Origin: CAYUIG01 sp964444685 | GTDB lineage: Bacteria; Gemmatimonadota; Gemmatimonadetes; Longimicrobiales; RSA9 | Reading direction: 5' to 3' | Length of the DNA: 36,813 bases | NCBI GenBank assembly: GCA_964444685.1 | Contig: CAYUIG010000034.1 | Coordinates: 1 to 36,813 of the forward strand | Shown here: positions 7,063 through 16,310 of the stretch, piece after piece | How positions within the stretch are numbered: position 1 is the first letter of the stretch | Layout of the letters: every line of letters starts with the position of its first letter | Program-made: the position numbers and the translations under genes | Notes under the pieces: generated by a model | Told to the model about the DNA's origin: nothing | Database searches by the model: none | The model's input: the letters and a program-made list of their open reading frames with translations, nothing else

Positions 7063-7683
7063 TCACCGCGACTCGTGCCGGAGCTCGTCCAGCAGCTCGC
7101 CCCGCCGCTGCCGCCAGAGCACCTCGTCTTCGGGCGTCGCGGCATGACGCTCGTCGAGCTCCGCGATCTCGATCAGCAGTCGTCGCCGCTGCGGCATGCC
7201 CCGGCCGCGCGCGAGCAGCAGCGCGATGACGCTGGCGGCGGCCAGGAACGACCCGAAGACGATGAGCACGTTCCTGCGTGAATCATCGCTCTGCGGCGCG
7301 CGTACCGGCGTCGTTGCGGCGGGGCCGATCGGTGGCAGTCGTCCTTCGGGGCCGACGATGATGGCATACGCACGGGCGTCCGCGGTGAGCGGCGCACGAA
7401 GCATCTCGCCGATGTAGAGCTGTCCGGCTACGCGCACGGCCGCGAAATAGACGGAACCGTCGGGCGCGGTCGTGTCCGCGGGAAACGCGAAGGCGCCACT
7501 CTCGGCGGTGGTCGTCTCTCCGAGCAGCGAGCCGCCGCCGGGCGTGACGTTGTGCAGCATCACGGTGAGGCCGGCGAGCGGTGCGCCCGTCGAGTCGACG
7601 ACCGTGCCTTCGATGCGTTGTGCGTGTGCAGGGGCCGCGGCGAGCACGAGCCATGCGGCCATGAACCAGCGCGAGCCGCTCAC
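7063..7683 (-). CDS. Exported membrane-anchored protein with carboxypeptidase-regulatory-like domain
   Basis: A 206-residue protein of unknown role. It has a signal peptide (residues 1-21, ending AHAQ) and a prealbumin-like/CarboxypepD_reg domain at about 22-100 (IEGTVVDSTGAPLAGLTVML, ESGAFAFPAD). A Pro-rich linker follows, then one membrane helix at about 138-159 (NVLIVFGSFLAAASVIALLL), and a charged cytoplasmic tail predicted as coiled coil. The tail (LLIEIAELDERH and WRQRRGELLDEL) resembles short helical tails found next to cytochrome-c-maturation proteins, a weak likeness. The GTG start overlaps the stop of the bifunctional-nuclease gene as GTGA. The topology suggests it links a periplasmic beta domain to a cytoplasmic partner. 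Confidence 0.8.
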   Translation of the reverse strand: MSGSRWFMAAWLVLAAAPAHAQRIEGTVVDSTGAPLAGLTVMLHNVTPGGGSLLGETTTAESGAFAFPADTTAPDGSVYFAAVRVAGQLYIGEMLRAPLTADARAYAIIVGPEGRLPPIGPAATTPVRAPQSDDSRRNVLIVFGSFLAAASVIALLLARGRGMPQRRRLLIEIAELDERHAATPEDEVLWRQRRGELLDELRHESR

Positions 7684-8219
7684 GGATTGAACCGGCCGAA
7701 GTCCTCGGGGTTCATGCGGCGCAGGTACTCGCGCAGCTCTTCGGGCGTGAGACCGGCCGCGCGGCCGCCTTCCTCCTCGGACTCCGCGCCCGCAATGAAG
7801 TCGTGCGGCTCGTCCGCTTCGGTGATCTCGATCGCGGTGCTCTCGAGGAGATCCTCGGTCGTGTAGATCGAAGCGGAAAGGCGGAGCGCGATGGCGATGG
7901 AATCGGACGGACGCGCATCGATGCTGATCACTTCACTGCCGCGGCGGATCAGCATCTCCGCGTAGTAGGTGTTCTCTACGACCTTCGTGATCGTGACACG
8001 CTGCAGCGAGCCGCCCATGCCGTGGATGACCGAAGCGAAGAGGTCGTGCGTGAGCGGGCGCGAGAACTTCATGCCGGCCAGCTCCATGGCGATCGCGCTC
8101 GCCTCGCCCGGACCGATCCAGATCGGCAGAACGCGGGTGCCGTCCTTCTCCTGGAGAATGACCACCGGCGTGTTGGACGTCCGGTCCAGACCCAGGCTCT
8201 GCACTTTCACTTCGACCAT
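7680..8219 (-). CDS. Bifunctional nuclease (BFN/DUF151) family protein
   Basis: A 179-residue member of the BFN/DUF151 family; in plants a member has DNase and RNase activity, but in bacteria the role is mostly unassigned. The core is clear: VVILQEKDGTRVLPIWIGPGEA, then GMKFSRPLTHDLFASVI, and YYAEMLI with ISIDARPSDSIAIALRL. An acidic linker follows (ESEEEGG) and then a short C-terminal helix, ELREYLRRMNPEDFG, which resembles UVR-like or interaction tails of this family. ATG 8219 was chosen because GGGAG lies 7 nt upstream and the family starts here; the same frame is open much further upstream. It is 101 bp after metK and coupled to the next gene. Confidence 0.9.
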   Translation of the reverse strand: MVEVKVQSLGLDRTSNTPVVILQEKDGTRVLPIWIGPGEASAIAMELAGMKFSRPLTHDLFASVIHGMGGSLQRVTITKVVENTYYAEMLIRRGSEVISIDARPSDSIAIALRLSASIYTTEDLLESTAIEITEADEPHDFIAGAESEEEGGRAAGLTPEELREYLRRMNPEDFGRFNP

Positions 8220-8254
8220 CGGGGATCTCCCGATCCAGCACTTTGGGGCGAAAC

Positions 8255-8272
8255 ACCGGCGAAACGGCCGGT
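8255..8272 (-). other. Hairpin in the 101-bp gap after metK
   Basis: On the minus strand ACCGGC-N6-GCCGGT, a 6-bp GC stem, the only structure noticed in the gap between metK and the BFN gene. Only a GTTTCG run follows, so it is at best an attenuator or mRNA-stability element. No convincing promoter was seen in the rest of the gap. Confidence 0.3.
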
Positions 8273-8320
8273 CCGGTCGTGAACAGTACTCCGCAGTTCG
8301 CCGCGGGTTCGTTCCGCTCG

Positions 8321-9496
<1,176 letters not shown>

Positions 9497-9552
9497 GCGA
9501 TGGCTCCTGAGCTTCGATTCGGTCGGGGGCGGCGGGAATGCAAGGTAGCATT

Positions 9553-11334
9553 TCAGTCGCCCGGCGACAAGTTCCAGCGATCGGAAAAGAGCGAGAGATC
9601 GAGCCACTGCGCGAGGCCGCCGCGCAGGATGGTGAGGACCTCTTCGGCGCTGTCCGCCTCGAGAGCACGGCCGACGGCCTCGCGCGCGTCGGCGGCCGGT
9701 ACACTGCGGATGACCTTCTTGATCTCGGGCAGCGATGCGGGACCGACGCTGAGCGCAGTGATGCCCATCCCGAGGAGGAGGTAGACCGCGAGTGGATGGC
9801 TGGCCACTTCGCCGCAGACGCTCACCTCGATGCCCGCGTGACGGCCTGCATCCGCCGTGGCCTTGATGAGGCGGAGCACGGCCGGGTGGAACGGGTTGTA
9901 GCGCGGCGCGAGGCGCGCGTTGCCGCGGTCCACGGCCAGCGTGTACTGCACGAGGTCGTTGCTGCCGATGGAGAAGAAGTCGGCGTAGCGCGCGAGCTCG
10001 GTCGCGATCAGCGCCGCGGCCGGCGTTTCGATCATGATGCCGAGCTTCCACGCCGTGTTGAACGGGATGCCTTCCTTTCGGAGACTCTCCGCCTGCTCCT
10101 CCAGCAGCTCGCGCGTGCGCACGACCTCCGCGACTTCGTTGACGAGCGGGATCATGATGCGCACGTCGCCGTGCGCGGTGGCGCGCAGCAGTGCGCGCAG
10201 CTGCGTGCGGAACAGGTCGGGCGTGTCGAGACAGACGCGGATCGCGCGCCAGCCGAGGAACGGATTCTCCTCGGGCGGCATGTGCAGGAAGAGCGGGAAC
10301 TTGTCGCCGCCCAGGTCGAAGGTGCGGATGTACACCGCGTCGTCCGGGAATACCTCCGCAACCTGCTTGTAGCTGCGATACTGCTCCTCCTCGTCCGGGG
10401 GGGAACTGCGGCCGACGACGAGGAACTCCGTGCGGTAGAGACCGATGCCGCGTGCGCCGTGGTTGCGCGCGTGCACGGCCTCGCCCGGCAGGTCGATGTT
10501 GGCGCGCACCGTGACCGGCAGCTTGTCGGGCGTGATCGCATCGAGCTGCGACAGGCGGATCAGCTCCTGCTCCCACTCGCGCATCTTGACGTCGCGCTCG
10601 CGGTATGCCGCCTGCTCCGCCTCGGTGGGGTCGAGGAGCACGCGGCCGTTCCTGCCATCGAGCACGAGCTGCTGGCCGGAACGCACGCGCGTCGAGAGGT
10701 CACCCAGTGCAACGACAGCCGGGATGCCCAGAGAGCGCGCGAGGATCGCGGAGTGCGACGTGCGCGTGCCGGCATCGGTCGCGATACCGAGAATCGCATC
10801 GCGCTCGAGCTGCACCGTGATGGTCGGCGTGAGGTCACGCGCGACGAGGATCACGGGTTCGGTCGCGCCGCCCAGCGATAGGTCCGGCTCGGGCTGGTCG
10901 AGCAGCCGGCGCATGACGCGGACGCCGACATCGAGCAGGTCGTTCAGCCGGTCCATGATCATCGGGTGACCGCTGCGCGACCACTCGGACTGATACTCGA
11001 GCAGCCGGAGCTCGAACGCGCGCTCCGCCGACAGATGGTTGTCACGGATCCACGCCTCGGTCCCCGCGATCATGTCGGGGTCCTGCAGCATGAGGATCTG
11101 CGGCTCGAAGATGCGTGCTTCGACGACGCCGAGCTTCGCTTCCGTGTCGCGCTGGATGCCACTGATGACGCCACGCGTGTAGTCCAGCGCTTCGTGGAAG
11201 CGCGCCACCTCCGCTGCCGCGCGCTCGGCCGGAACGGTGATGTGCGGGACGCGCGGGAGATCCCAGCGCAGCAGCCATGCAGGGCCGATCACGATGCCGG
11301 GCGAGGCGGCGATGCCGTCGATGAATCGGCTCAT
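9553..11334 (-). CDS. ptsI: PTS enzyme I (phosphoenolpyruvate-protein phosphotransferase)
   Basis: EI takes phosphate from phosphoenolpyruvate and passes it to HPr. The product has 593 residues, the usual size. The phosphohistidine segment GTRTSHSAILARSLGIPAVV puts the active His at residue 194. The C-terminal PEP-binding barrel shows ARGIGLYRTEFL, TFDLGGDKFP, NPFLGWRAIR, MIPLVNE, GIMIETPAA, FFSIGSNDLVQYTLAVDR and the catalytic-cysteine region VSVCGEVAS. The ATG at 11334 overlaps the HPr stop as ATGA. The extra 34 codons upstream in this frame are the shadow of HPr. All active-site residues are intact, so phosphorelay function is expected. Confidence 0.97.
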   Translation of the reverse strand: MSRFIDGIAASPGIVIGPAWLLRWDLPRVPHITVPAERAAAEVARFHEALDYTRGVISGIQRDTEAKLGVVEARIFEPQILMLQDPDMIAGTEAWIRDNHLSAERAFELRLLEYQSEWSRSGHPMIMDRLNDLLDVGVRVMRRLLDQPEPDLSLGGATEPVILVARDLTPTITVQLERDAILGIATDAGTRTSHSAILARSLGIPAVVALGDLSTRVRSGQQLVLDGRNGRVLLDPTEAEQAAYRERDVKMREWEQELIRLSQLDAITPDKLPVTVRANIDLPGEAVHARNHGARGIGLYRTEFLVVGRSSPPDEEEQYRSYKQVAEVFPDDAVYIRTFDLGGDKFPLFLHMPPEENPFLGWRAIRVCLDTPDLFRTQLRALLRATAHGDVRIMIPLVNEVAEVVRTRELLEEQAESLRKEGIPFNTAWKLGIMIETPAAALIATELARYADFFSIGSNDLVQYTLAVDRGNARLAPRYNPFHPAVLRLIKATADAGRHAGIEVSVCGEVASHPLAVYLLLGMGITALSVGPASLPEIKKVIRSVPAADAREAVGRALEADSAEEVLTILRGGLAQWLDLSLFSDRWNLSPGD

Positions 11335-11612
11335 GCCAGCTCCTCGCCGAAGCCGCTCTCGACGAGTGCACGCAGCTCGCCCGCTGCACTCTGTGCATCC
11401 TCGCCGGCAGTACGGATGATGATTTCGGAGCCGCACTCGGCGGCCAGCGTCAACACGCCCATGATGCTCTTACCATTCACCTCGACGTCGTCCTTGCGCA
11501 CCCACACGTCGCTGCGGAAGCGGCCGGCGAGCTTCACGAACTCGGCGGCAGGCCGCGCGTGCAGGCCGAGACGGTTCGGGATCCGGACGGCGACGACGTG
11601 CTCCTCTTTCAT
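11331..11612 (-). CDS. ptsH: HPr phosphocarrier protein
   Basis: A 93-residue HPr. NRLGLHARPAAEF gives the EI-phosphorylated His at residue 18 (His15 in the standard numbering). NGKSIMGVLTLA gives the kinase-site Ser at residue 49 (standard Ser46). Both sites being present fits the HPr kinase encoded 2-3 kb upstream in the same string. The ATG overlaps the EIID stop as ATGA and the stop overlaps the ptsI start, so EIID, HPr and EI are translated as a coupled set. No strong Shine-Dalgarno is present. Confidence 0.96.
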   Translation of the reverse strand: MKEEHVVAVRIPNRLGLHARPAAEFVKLAGRFRSDVWVRKDDVEVNGKSIMGVLTLAAECGSEIIIRTAGEDAQSAAGELRALVESGFGEELA

Positions 11613-12352
11613 GGCGTACCGAGAGCCAGGAGGATGAGCACGACGGCGGCCGTCACGAGCACGGCCGGCTTCTGAATCGGCGCACCGAGCCGCACGCCGA
11701 CGAGTCCTGCGAGGCCGGCGGCGAGCGTCCAGCCGGGCGCGGGTGCGATCGGCAGCCCGTCGCCCGCCGCGACGAGCGGAAGCAGCAGACCGACGAGGAA
11801 CGCGCCCGCGGCACCGATCGGCCGCTGTGCACGCGCGACGCTCGAGTTGCGCACACTCTCGCCGACCTCGAGTCCACGTTCGAAGCCGAGGCGGAGTCCC
11901 CAGATGCGGACGCCGATGTGGCCGGCGTTGAAGATCACGAGGAAGGCGGCCGCAGCCAGCCACCAAGGCGCGCCGCCGAAGAGTAGCACGAGTGCGACGA
12001 GCACGCACGCCGGCTTCCAACCGGCCCAGAAGAGGCGGTCGCCGAGGCCGCCCAGCGAACCGCGCACCGCCGTCTTGAAGCGTTCGATCAGCCCCGGCGC
12101 CGCGTGCTCCGACTCGAGGCGCGCCACGGCGCCGAGGGCGATCCCCACGAGGTAGGGATGTGTGTTGAACAGCGTGGCGTGACGCGCGACGGCTTCGTCG
12201 ACGGCGGCCGGATCGCCGGCATGGATGCGTCGCAGCGCGGGCAGCAGCGCGAACGCGAAGCCGGTGCCGATGAGCGTGCGATAGTTCCAGGAGCCCTGGA
12301 CCGCGAACGAGCGGACGAACACCGCGAGACGCGTGCGGAACGGCGGCGTCAT
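11609..12352 (-). CDS. PTS mannose-family EIID membrane component
   Basis: A 247-residue membrane protein of the mannose/fructose/sorbose EIID family, which with EIIC forms the sugar channel. The N-terminal part is typical: FAVQGSWNYRTLIGTGFAFALLPAL and then FNTHPYLVGIALGAVARLE. RFKTAVRGSLGGLGDRLFWAGWKP follows, the most conserved EIID stretch. Several hydrophobic segments fill the C-terminal half (APWWLAAAAFLVIFNAGHIG, GAFLVGLLLPLVA, VLVTAAVVLILLAL). It is coupled to EIIC upstream and HPr downstream by ATGA overlaps. Sugar specificity cannot be read from sequence. Confidence 0.93.
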   Translation of the reverse strand: MTPPFRTRLAVFVRSFAVQGSWNYRTLIGTGFAFALLPALRRIHAGDPAAVDEAVARHATLFNTHPYLVGIALGAVARLESEHAAPGLIERFKTAVRGSLGGLGDRLFWAGWKPACVLVALVLLFGGAPWWLAAAAFLVIFNAGHIGVRIWGLRLGFERGLEVGESVRNSSVARAQRPIGAAGAFLVGLLLPLVAAGDGLPIAPAPGWTLAAGLAGLVGVRLGAPIQKPAVLVTAAVVLILLALGTP

Positions 12353-13008
12353 GCGAGTGCCAGCAGCAGCGTTCCGCACACGAGTCCGGCGAGGAACACC
12401 CAGCGCCGTTCGGACCAGCCGCCGAAGACCGCGAGCGCCGCACCGAGGACGGCTGCGCCGCCGACGAGCAGTACGCGCAGTGCGGACTCGGCCACGACCG
12501 GATCGGTCTGCGGCCACGCGGCAACGAGTGCGAGCGCAACGCCTGCGCCGATGACGGAGACGATCGCGCCGCGCACGAGGTCGACCGCCATCGCCGTTAC
12601 GTGGCGCAGCTCGAGTGCACGCGCGCTGCTCTGGCCATTGCCGACGATGTGTTCGCTGAGCTGTCGAGCAGCGACGACCGTGGCGCCAGCCACGCGCTCC
12701 CATACCAGTGTGAACAGCGAGATCAGGACGAACGCCGTGTAGCCGGGCGCGGCCTCCGCGAGCATGAGTGCGCCAGCACCGCCGACGGTGGCGGTGCCCG
12801 CTTCGGGATAGCGTGCGGCGCCGATGGGGAGACTGGAGAGATCGAAGAGCTCCATTACCGCGCCGAGCAGAGCGCCTTCGAGCGGACGCCCGAACACGAG
12901 TCCTGTGAGTGTCCCTGCGACGATGGGCCGCGACAGCATCACCTGGGGAAAGGAGGTAGAGTCCAGACCCACGACGGCGCCGATGCCCGCAAGGATCAGC
13001 CAGCTCAC
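12349..13008 (-). CDS. PTS mannose-family EIIC membrane component
   Basis: A 219-residue polytopic protein, slightly shorter than typical EIIC-Man proteins (about 260). Recognisable family features are the early DSTSFPQVMLSRPIVAGTLTG, FGRPLEGALLGAVMELFDL and LPIGAARYPEAG, followed by repeated hydrophobic helices. The start is GTG at 13008, overlapping the EIIB stop as GTGA; the frame upstream of it is the shadow of EIIB. It forms the transport path together with EIID. No sugar-metabolism gene accompanies the cluster, so the substrate is open. Confidence 0.92.
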   Translation of the reverse strand: MSWLILAGIGAVVGLDSTSFPQVMLSRPIVAGTLTGLVFGRPLEGALLGAVMELFDLSSLPIGAARYPEAGTATVGGAGALMLAEAAPGYTAFVLISLFTLVWERVAGATVVAARQLSEHIVGNGQSSARALELRHVTAMAVDLVRGAIVSVIGAGVALALVAAWPQTDPVVAESALRVLLVGGAAVLGAALAVFGGWSERRWVFLAGLVCGTLLLALA

Positions 13009-13499
13009 GGCGCCGCCTCGCCGTCCAGCAGTTCGCGCAGTCCGACGCGCCGCGCACCGGGCAGATCGCGCGCGCTGACACGCGCACCGGTGGCCTCCAG
13101 CTGCCGGGCTTCGTCCCGCTCCTGCTGGTCGAGGTAGAGGTACGGCAGAACCGCGGTGCGCCCGGGCGCATAGTGCAGCCCGCCCAGGTTGACCTCCTCG
13201 CCGTCGAGCAGCCCGCCCTCGGCGAGCCGGCGCATCGTGCGGATGTCGCGGGTGAGGACGAGATGACGCTTCGGGTCTTCGCGCCAGGATGGGAGCGCGG
13301 TGCGCGCTGCAGCCACGGTTGCAAAGATCGCATCGACGCCCGCGGGCAGGCCGAGCGTGTAGAGCTCCTGCTCCCACTTCGACTCGGCGAGATCGTCATC
13401 CACGACCACGATGCGGTCGGGATGCAGACGGTTGCCCCAGCCGACCACGACCTGGCCGTGGATCAGCCGCTCGTCAACGCGAAGGAGCACGATCGGCAT
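13005..13499 (-). CDS. PTS mannose-family EIIB component
   Basis: A 164-residue cytoplasmic protein that receives phosphate from EIIA and gives it to the sugar. The N-terminus has the active-site loop VDERLIHGQVVVGW with the phosphorylated His at residue 14. The rest follows the EIIB-Man pattern (IVVVDDDLAESKWEQ, RHLVLTRDIRTMRRLAEGG, VNLGGLHYAPGR, YLYLDQQERDEARQLEATG). The ATG start lies 26 nt inside the end of the EIIA gene. All expected active residues are present. Confidence 0.94.
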   Translation of the reverse strand: MPIVLLRVDERLIHGQVVVGWGNRLHPDRIVVVDDDLAESKWEQELYTLGLPAGVDAIFATVAAARTALPSWREDPKRHLVLTRDIRTMRRLAEGGLLDGEEVNLGGLHYAPGRTAVLPYLYLDQQERDEARQLEATGARVSARDLPGARRVGLRELLDGEAAP

Positions 13500-13893
13500 G
13501 ATCGCCAAGCGATGCGGGTGCGCACACGACGGCCGCGCGCCCCTTCTCGATGAGCCTGGGAACGAGCTGCTCGAGCGGGAGCTCGTTGTGCATGGCGAAC
13601 TCGAGCAGCATGGCCAGGTTGACGCCTGCGACGACCGCGACATCCGACCGCTCCATCTGGAGCGCGCGCGCAGCGAAGCCGCAGCTCCCGCTCGGCAGGT
13701 CGGTGAAGATGATGGCAGGGCCGTCGCCGATGCGTGCGCGCGCCTCGTCGCACAGCACTGCGGGTGCGACCCCGGTATTGCTGAGCGGCATCAGCACATC
13801 CTCGCCGGCGCCCGTGATGCGCCGCACGGCATCGACCATCCCTTCGGCCAGCCTGCCGTGTGCGATCAGAACGCCGCGGACCGGATTACTCAT
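13474..13893 (-). CDS. PTS mannose-family EIIA component
   Basis: A 139-residue EIIA-Man domain. GVLIAHGRLAEGMVDAV places the HPr-phosphorylated His at residue 12; GPAIIFTDLPSGSCGFAARAL and VVAGVNLAMLLEFAMHNE follow the family order. It starts 8 bp inside hprK and overlaps EIIB by 26 bp. Lone EIIA-Man proteins beside hprK are known in Proteobacterial PTS-Ntr clusters. Here EIIB, EIIC and EIID follow, so a full permease can be built. Confidence 0.94.
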   Translation of the reverse strand: MSNPVRGVLIAHGRLAEGMVDAVRRITGAGEDVLMPLSNTGVAPAVLCDEARARIGDGPAIIFTDLPSGSCGFAARALQMERSDVAVVAGVNLAMLLEFAMHNELPLEQLVPRLIEKGRAAVVCAPASLGDHADRAPSR

Positions 13894-14836
13894 AATCCTG
13901 CTCCAGGTACTCGCGGCGTGTACGCGCGATGATGCGGTTGTTCAGCTCCTGCGCCGAATTGACGCCCGAGTACTTCAGGAGATGATTCATCGCGACGACT
14001 TCGGCGATCACCGTGATGTTCTTGCCGGGATTCAGCGGTACGATGACCTGCGGCAGGTTCACGCCGAGCATCTCGACTTCCTTCACATCCAGTCCCGTCC
14101 GATCGACGGGCATGCCATCGTTCCAGTCGACGAGCCGGACCACCACTTCGATGCGCTTCTGGTGCCGGATGGCACGGATGCCGAAGAGCGCGCGGATGTC
14201 GATGAGTCCGATGCCGCGGATCTCCATGAAACCGTGCGTGAGCTCGTTGCCGGAGCCCATGAGCACATCGTTGCCGTGGCGGAACACGGTGACCGCGTCA
14301 TCCGCAACGAGACGGTGTCCGCGCTCGACGAGGTCGAGCACACATTCGCTCTTGCCGATTCCGCTCCGGCCGACGAAGAGCAGGCCGATGCCATACACAT
14401 CGGCGAGCGAGCCGTGCACGGTGGTGCGCTCGGCGAAGTGGAGCTCGAGGAACGGCTGGATGCGGCGGTACACTTCGGCCGTCTTCAGTGCGGTGCGGAA
14501 GACGGGAACGCGCGCGGCGCGTGCCTGCTCGATGAGTCCGGGCGGCGGCTCCTGTTTCTTCGTGATGATGAGGAGCGCGATGTCGAGCGCCATGAACGTC
14601 TCGAGCGCCTGCTTGCGTTGCGCGGCGTCGAGTTCGTTGAGGTACGAGATCTCGGTCTCGCCGAGGATCTGCACGCGGCCTGACGGCAGACGGGCGGCGT
14701 AGCCCGCGAGCACGAGGCCCGGGTTCGACACGGTCGGAGACCGGACCTCGCGCTGGAGATCGCCCTCGTTGAGGGGTTCGAGCTGTAGCGACTCGCCCTT
14801 GGCCTCGAGCAGCGCCGCGACGGTGACTCCCTTCAC
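13886..14836 (-). CDS. hprK: HPr kinase/phosphorylase
   Basis: HPrK/P phosphorylates and dephosphorylates the regulatory serine of HPr. The product has 316 residues, the usual size. The N-terminal domain (SYLNELDAAQRKQALE) is followed by the kinase core: VHGSLADVYGIGLLF (His141), the P-loop GRSGIGKS at 156-163, LVADDAV, and the signature MEIRGIGLIDIR (about 204-215). The start is GTG, overlapping the hpf stop as GTGA. Its target Ser is intact in the HPr encoded downstream. This argues for a working regulatory branch beside the transport phosphorelay. Confidence 0.97.
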   Translation of the reverse strand: MKGVTVAALLEAKGESLQLEPLNEGDLQREVRSPTVSNPGLVLAGYAARLPSGRVQILGETEISYLNELDAAQRKQALETFMALDIALLIITKKQEPPPGLIEQARAARVPVFRTALKTAEVYRRIQPFLELHFAERTTVHGSLADVYGIGLLFVGRSGIGKSECVLDLVERGHRLVADDAVTVFRHGNDVLMGSGNELTHGFMEIRGIGLIDIRALFGIRAIRHQKRIEVVVRLVDWNDGMPVDRTGLDVKEVEMLGVNLPQVIVPLNPGKNITVIAEVVAMNHLLKYSGVNSAQELNNRIIARTRREYLEQDYE

Positions 14837-15168
14837 GACGCGGCCAGCTCTCCGGCGTTGGAGCGCGGATCGTTGCGGCGGGCGACGCGTCGCTTGCGCC
14901 AGCGCTGGAGCTGGCGCTCGAGTTTGGCGGCCGCCCGGTCGAAGGCTTCACGCGGAGAGCGGCCGGTTCCGCGCGCGACCATGGGCGGCCGGCCGGCGAC
15001 TGTGAGGCGGACTTCGGCCGCGCGCAGGTCGCCTTCGCTGTCGAAGGTCACGGTGGCGGCGCTGATGCGTGCGGTGATGCGCTCCAGCCGCTCGAGGCGG
15101 CGTTCGGCGCGTTCGCGAATCGGCTCGGGAACCGGCTGGTCGTCGCGGTTCAGGATCGTAATGTCCAT
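14833..15168 (-). CDS. hpf: Ribosome hibernation promoting factor, short form
   Basis: A 111-residue protein of the HPF/RaiA family, which binds the decoding region of idle ribosomes. The family fold is seen from the MDITILNRDDQPVPEPIRER start through helix RAERRLERLERI, the acidic strand AATVTFDSEGD and the basic helix FDRAAAKLERQLQRWRKRR. It lacks the C-terminal dimerisation domain of long HPFs. An AGGAGG lies only 2 nt before the ATG; no better start is available. hpf next to PTS and hprK genes repeats the neighbourhood of the rpoN-hpf-ptsN clusters in Proteobacteria. Confidence 0.92.
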   Translation of the reverse strand: MDITILNRDDQPVPEPIRERAERRLERLERITARISAATVTFDSEGDLRAAEVRLTVAGRPPMVARGTGRSPREAFDRAAAKLERQLQRWRKRRVARRNDPRSNAGELAAS

Positions 15169-15176
15169 GGCCTCCT

Positions 15177-16310
15177 CTACGGTTGCTGCGTGGCGGGCCG
15201 GCGGCGCGCGGCGTCGACGACCTCCAGGAGGTGCTGCTCCGTGTCGCGGGCGGCGCGCTCCCACGTGAACGTCGCGGCCCGTTCGGCGGCGTTGCGGCCG
15301 AGCCGGCTGCGCAGCCCGGCGTCCTCGACGAGGGTGCGCAGCGTGGCCGCCAGTGCGGCCACATCCCCGTGCGGTACGAGAAACCCGGTCTCTCCGTGTA
15401 CCACGGAGTCGCGCAGTCCGGGGGCATCGCTCGCCACGGTCGGCGTGCCGCACGCGGCCGCCTCCATGACCGTGATACCCCATCCCTCCTTCGGCGATGT
15501 CAGCACGTGGACCCATGCGCTGCGGAAGAGGCGCCGCTTCTCATCCTCGTCCACGTACCCCGGCATGTCCACGCGGCCCGCGAGGCCGAGCCGGTCGCGC
15601 AGCCGCTCGAGGCCCGGCCGTGCGTCGCCCGTGCCGGCAATGATCGCGCGCACATCGACACCCCCGGCCGTGAGCTGCGCGACCGCGCGCAGAATCACGT
15701 CGATGCGCTTGTAGCGCTTCAATCGCCCAAGATACAGGATCGTCGGCTCGGCGAAACGGGGCGTCAGCGGGTCGGGCGAGTAGGACTCGAGGTCCACGCC
15801 GTTCGGGATCACGCGGATGTCCGGATCGAAGCCGCGGCGCACGAGGTCCCGGGCGGTGCTTTCGGACACGGCCTGGACGGGTACGCCGCGGTATTCCCGG
15901 GCCAGAGGCCGCTCCAGGAGCCACGTGCCGGTCGCGATGGGCAGCGAGGCCTCCGCGAATGCGGTCGCACCGAAGAGATGGTGCACGAGCAGAACGACGG
16001 GTGCGCGCGACCAGCGCGGCGAGAAGAGCGGGACCTTGTTCAGGTCCTCGACGAGGACGTCGTAGGGCTCGCGGAAATGGCGGTTGTGGTAGCGCGGACC
16101 CGCGAAGAGGAAGCTGTGCCGTCCGCCGGCGCGGTGGACGTCCATGCCATCGATGGTGACGCGGGGCTCGGCACCGGGCCAGCCGGAAACCAGGAGGTGG
16201 ACGCGATGGCCGCGGCCGGCGAGGCGGCCGAAGACCTCGTGGAGGTGCGCCTCGGCCCCGCCGGCGCGCGGGTTGAGGCGATCCTGCCAGTTCACGACCA
16301 GGATATTCAG
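15177..16310 (-). CDS. GT4-family glycosyltransferase, probable CTG start
   Basis: A retaining GT-B glycosyltransferase of about 377 residues, using an NDP-sugar. The N-terminal domain begins LNILVVNWQDRLNPRAGGAE. The C-terminal domain shows VIPNGVDLESY, ILYLGRLKRYKRIDVILRA and the donor-site SPKEGWGITVMEAAACGTP (the E-x7-E pattern). The conventional start, GTG 16295, would remove most of the first beta strand (LNILVV). The codon that restores it is CTG at 16310, which overlaps the nusB TGA as CTGA, the same geometry as the ATGA and GTGA joins around it; GGAGG lies 4 nt upstream. The acceptor is unknown. Stop lies 8 nt before hpf. Confidence 0.9.
   Translation of the reverse strand: MNILVVNWQDRLNPRAGGAEAHLHEVFGRLAGRGHRVHLLVSGWPGAEPRVTIDGMDVHRAGGRHSFLFAGPRYHNRHFREPYDVLVEDLNKVPLFSPRWSRAPVVLLVHHLFGATAFAEASLPIATGTWLLERPLAREYRGVPVQAVSESTARDLVRRGFDPDIRVIPNGVDLESYSPDPLTPRFAEPTILYLGRLKRYKRIDVILRAVAQLTAGGVDVRAIIAGTGDARPGLERLRDRLGLAGRVDMPGYVDEDEKRRLFRSAWVHVLTSPKEGWGITVMEAAACGTPTVASDAPGLRDSVVHGETGFLVPHGDVAALAATLRTLVEDAGLRSRLGRNAAERAATFTWERAARDTEQHLLEVVDAARRRPATQQP

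Noticed and set aside
9497..9552. SAM riboswitch before metK
   Set aside because: The gap is only 56 bp, with no recognisable SAM-I or SAM-II core or terminator.
9497..10576. Open frame continuing upstream of metK for about 360 codons
   Set aside because: It runs through ptsI in another frame, reads as Arg/Ala/Pro-rich shadow sequence, and the TTG with AGGAG gives the exact MetK N-terminus.
13886..15168. rpoN-hpf-ptsN type nitrogen PTS operon
   Set aside because: hpf and hprK match, but rpoN and rapZ are absent and a full permease follows; ptsN-like EIIA is at a separate locus.
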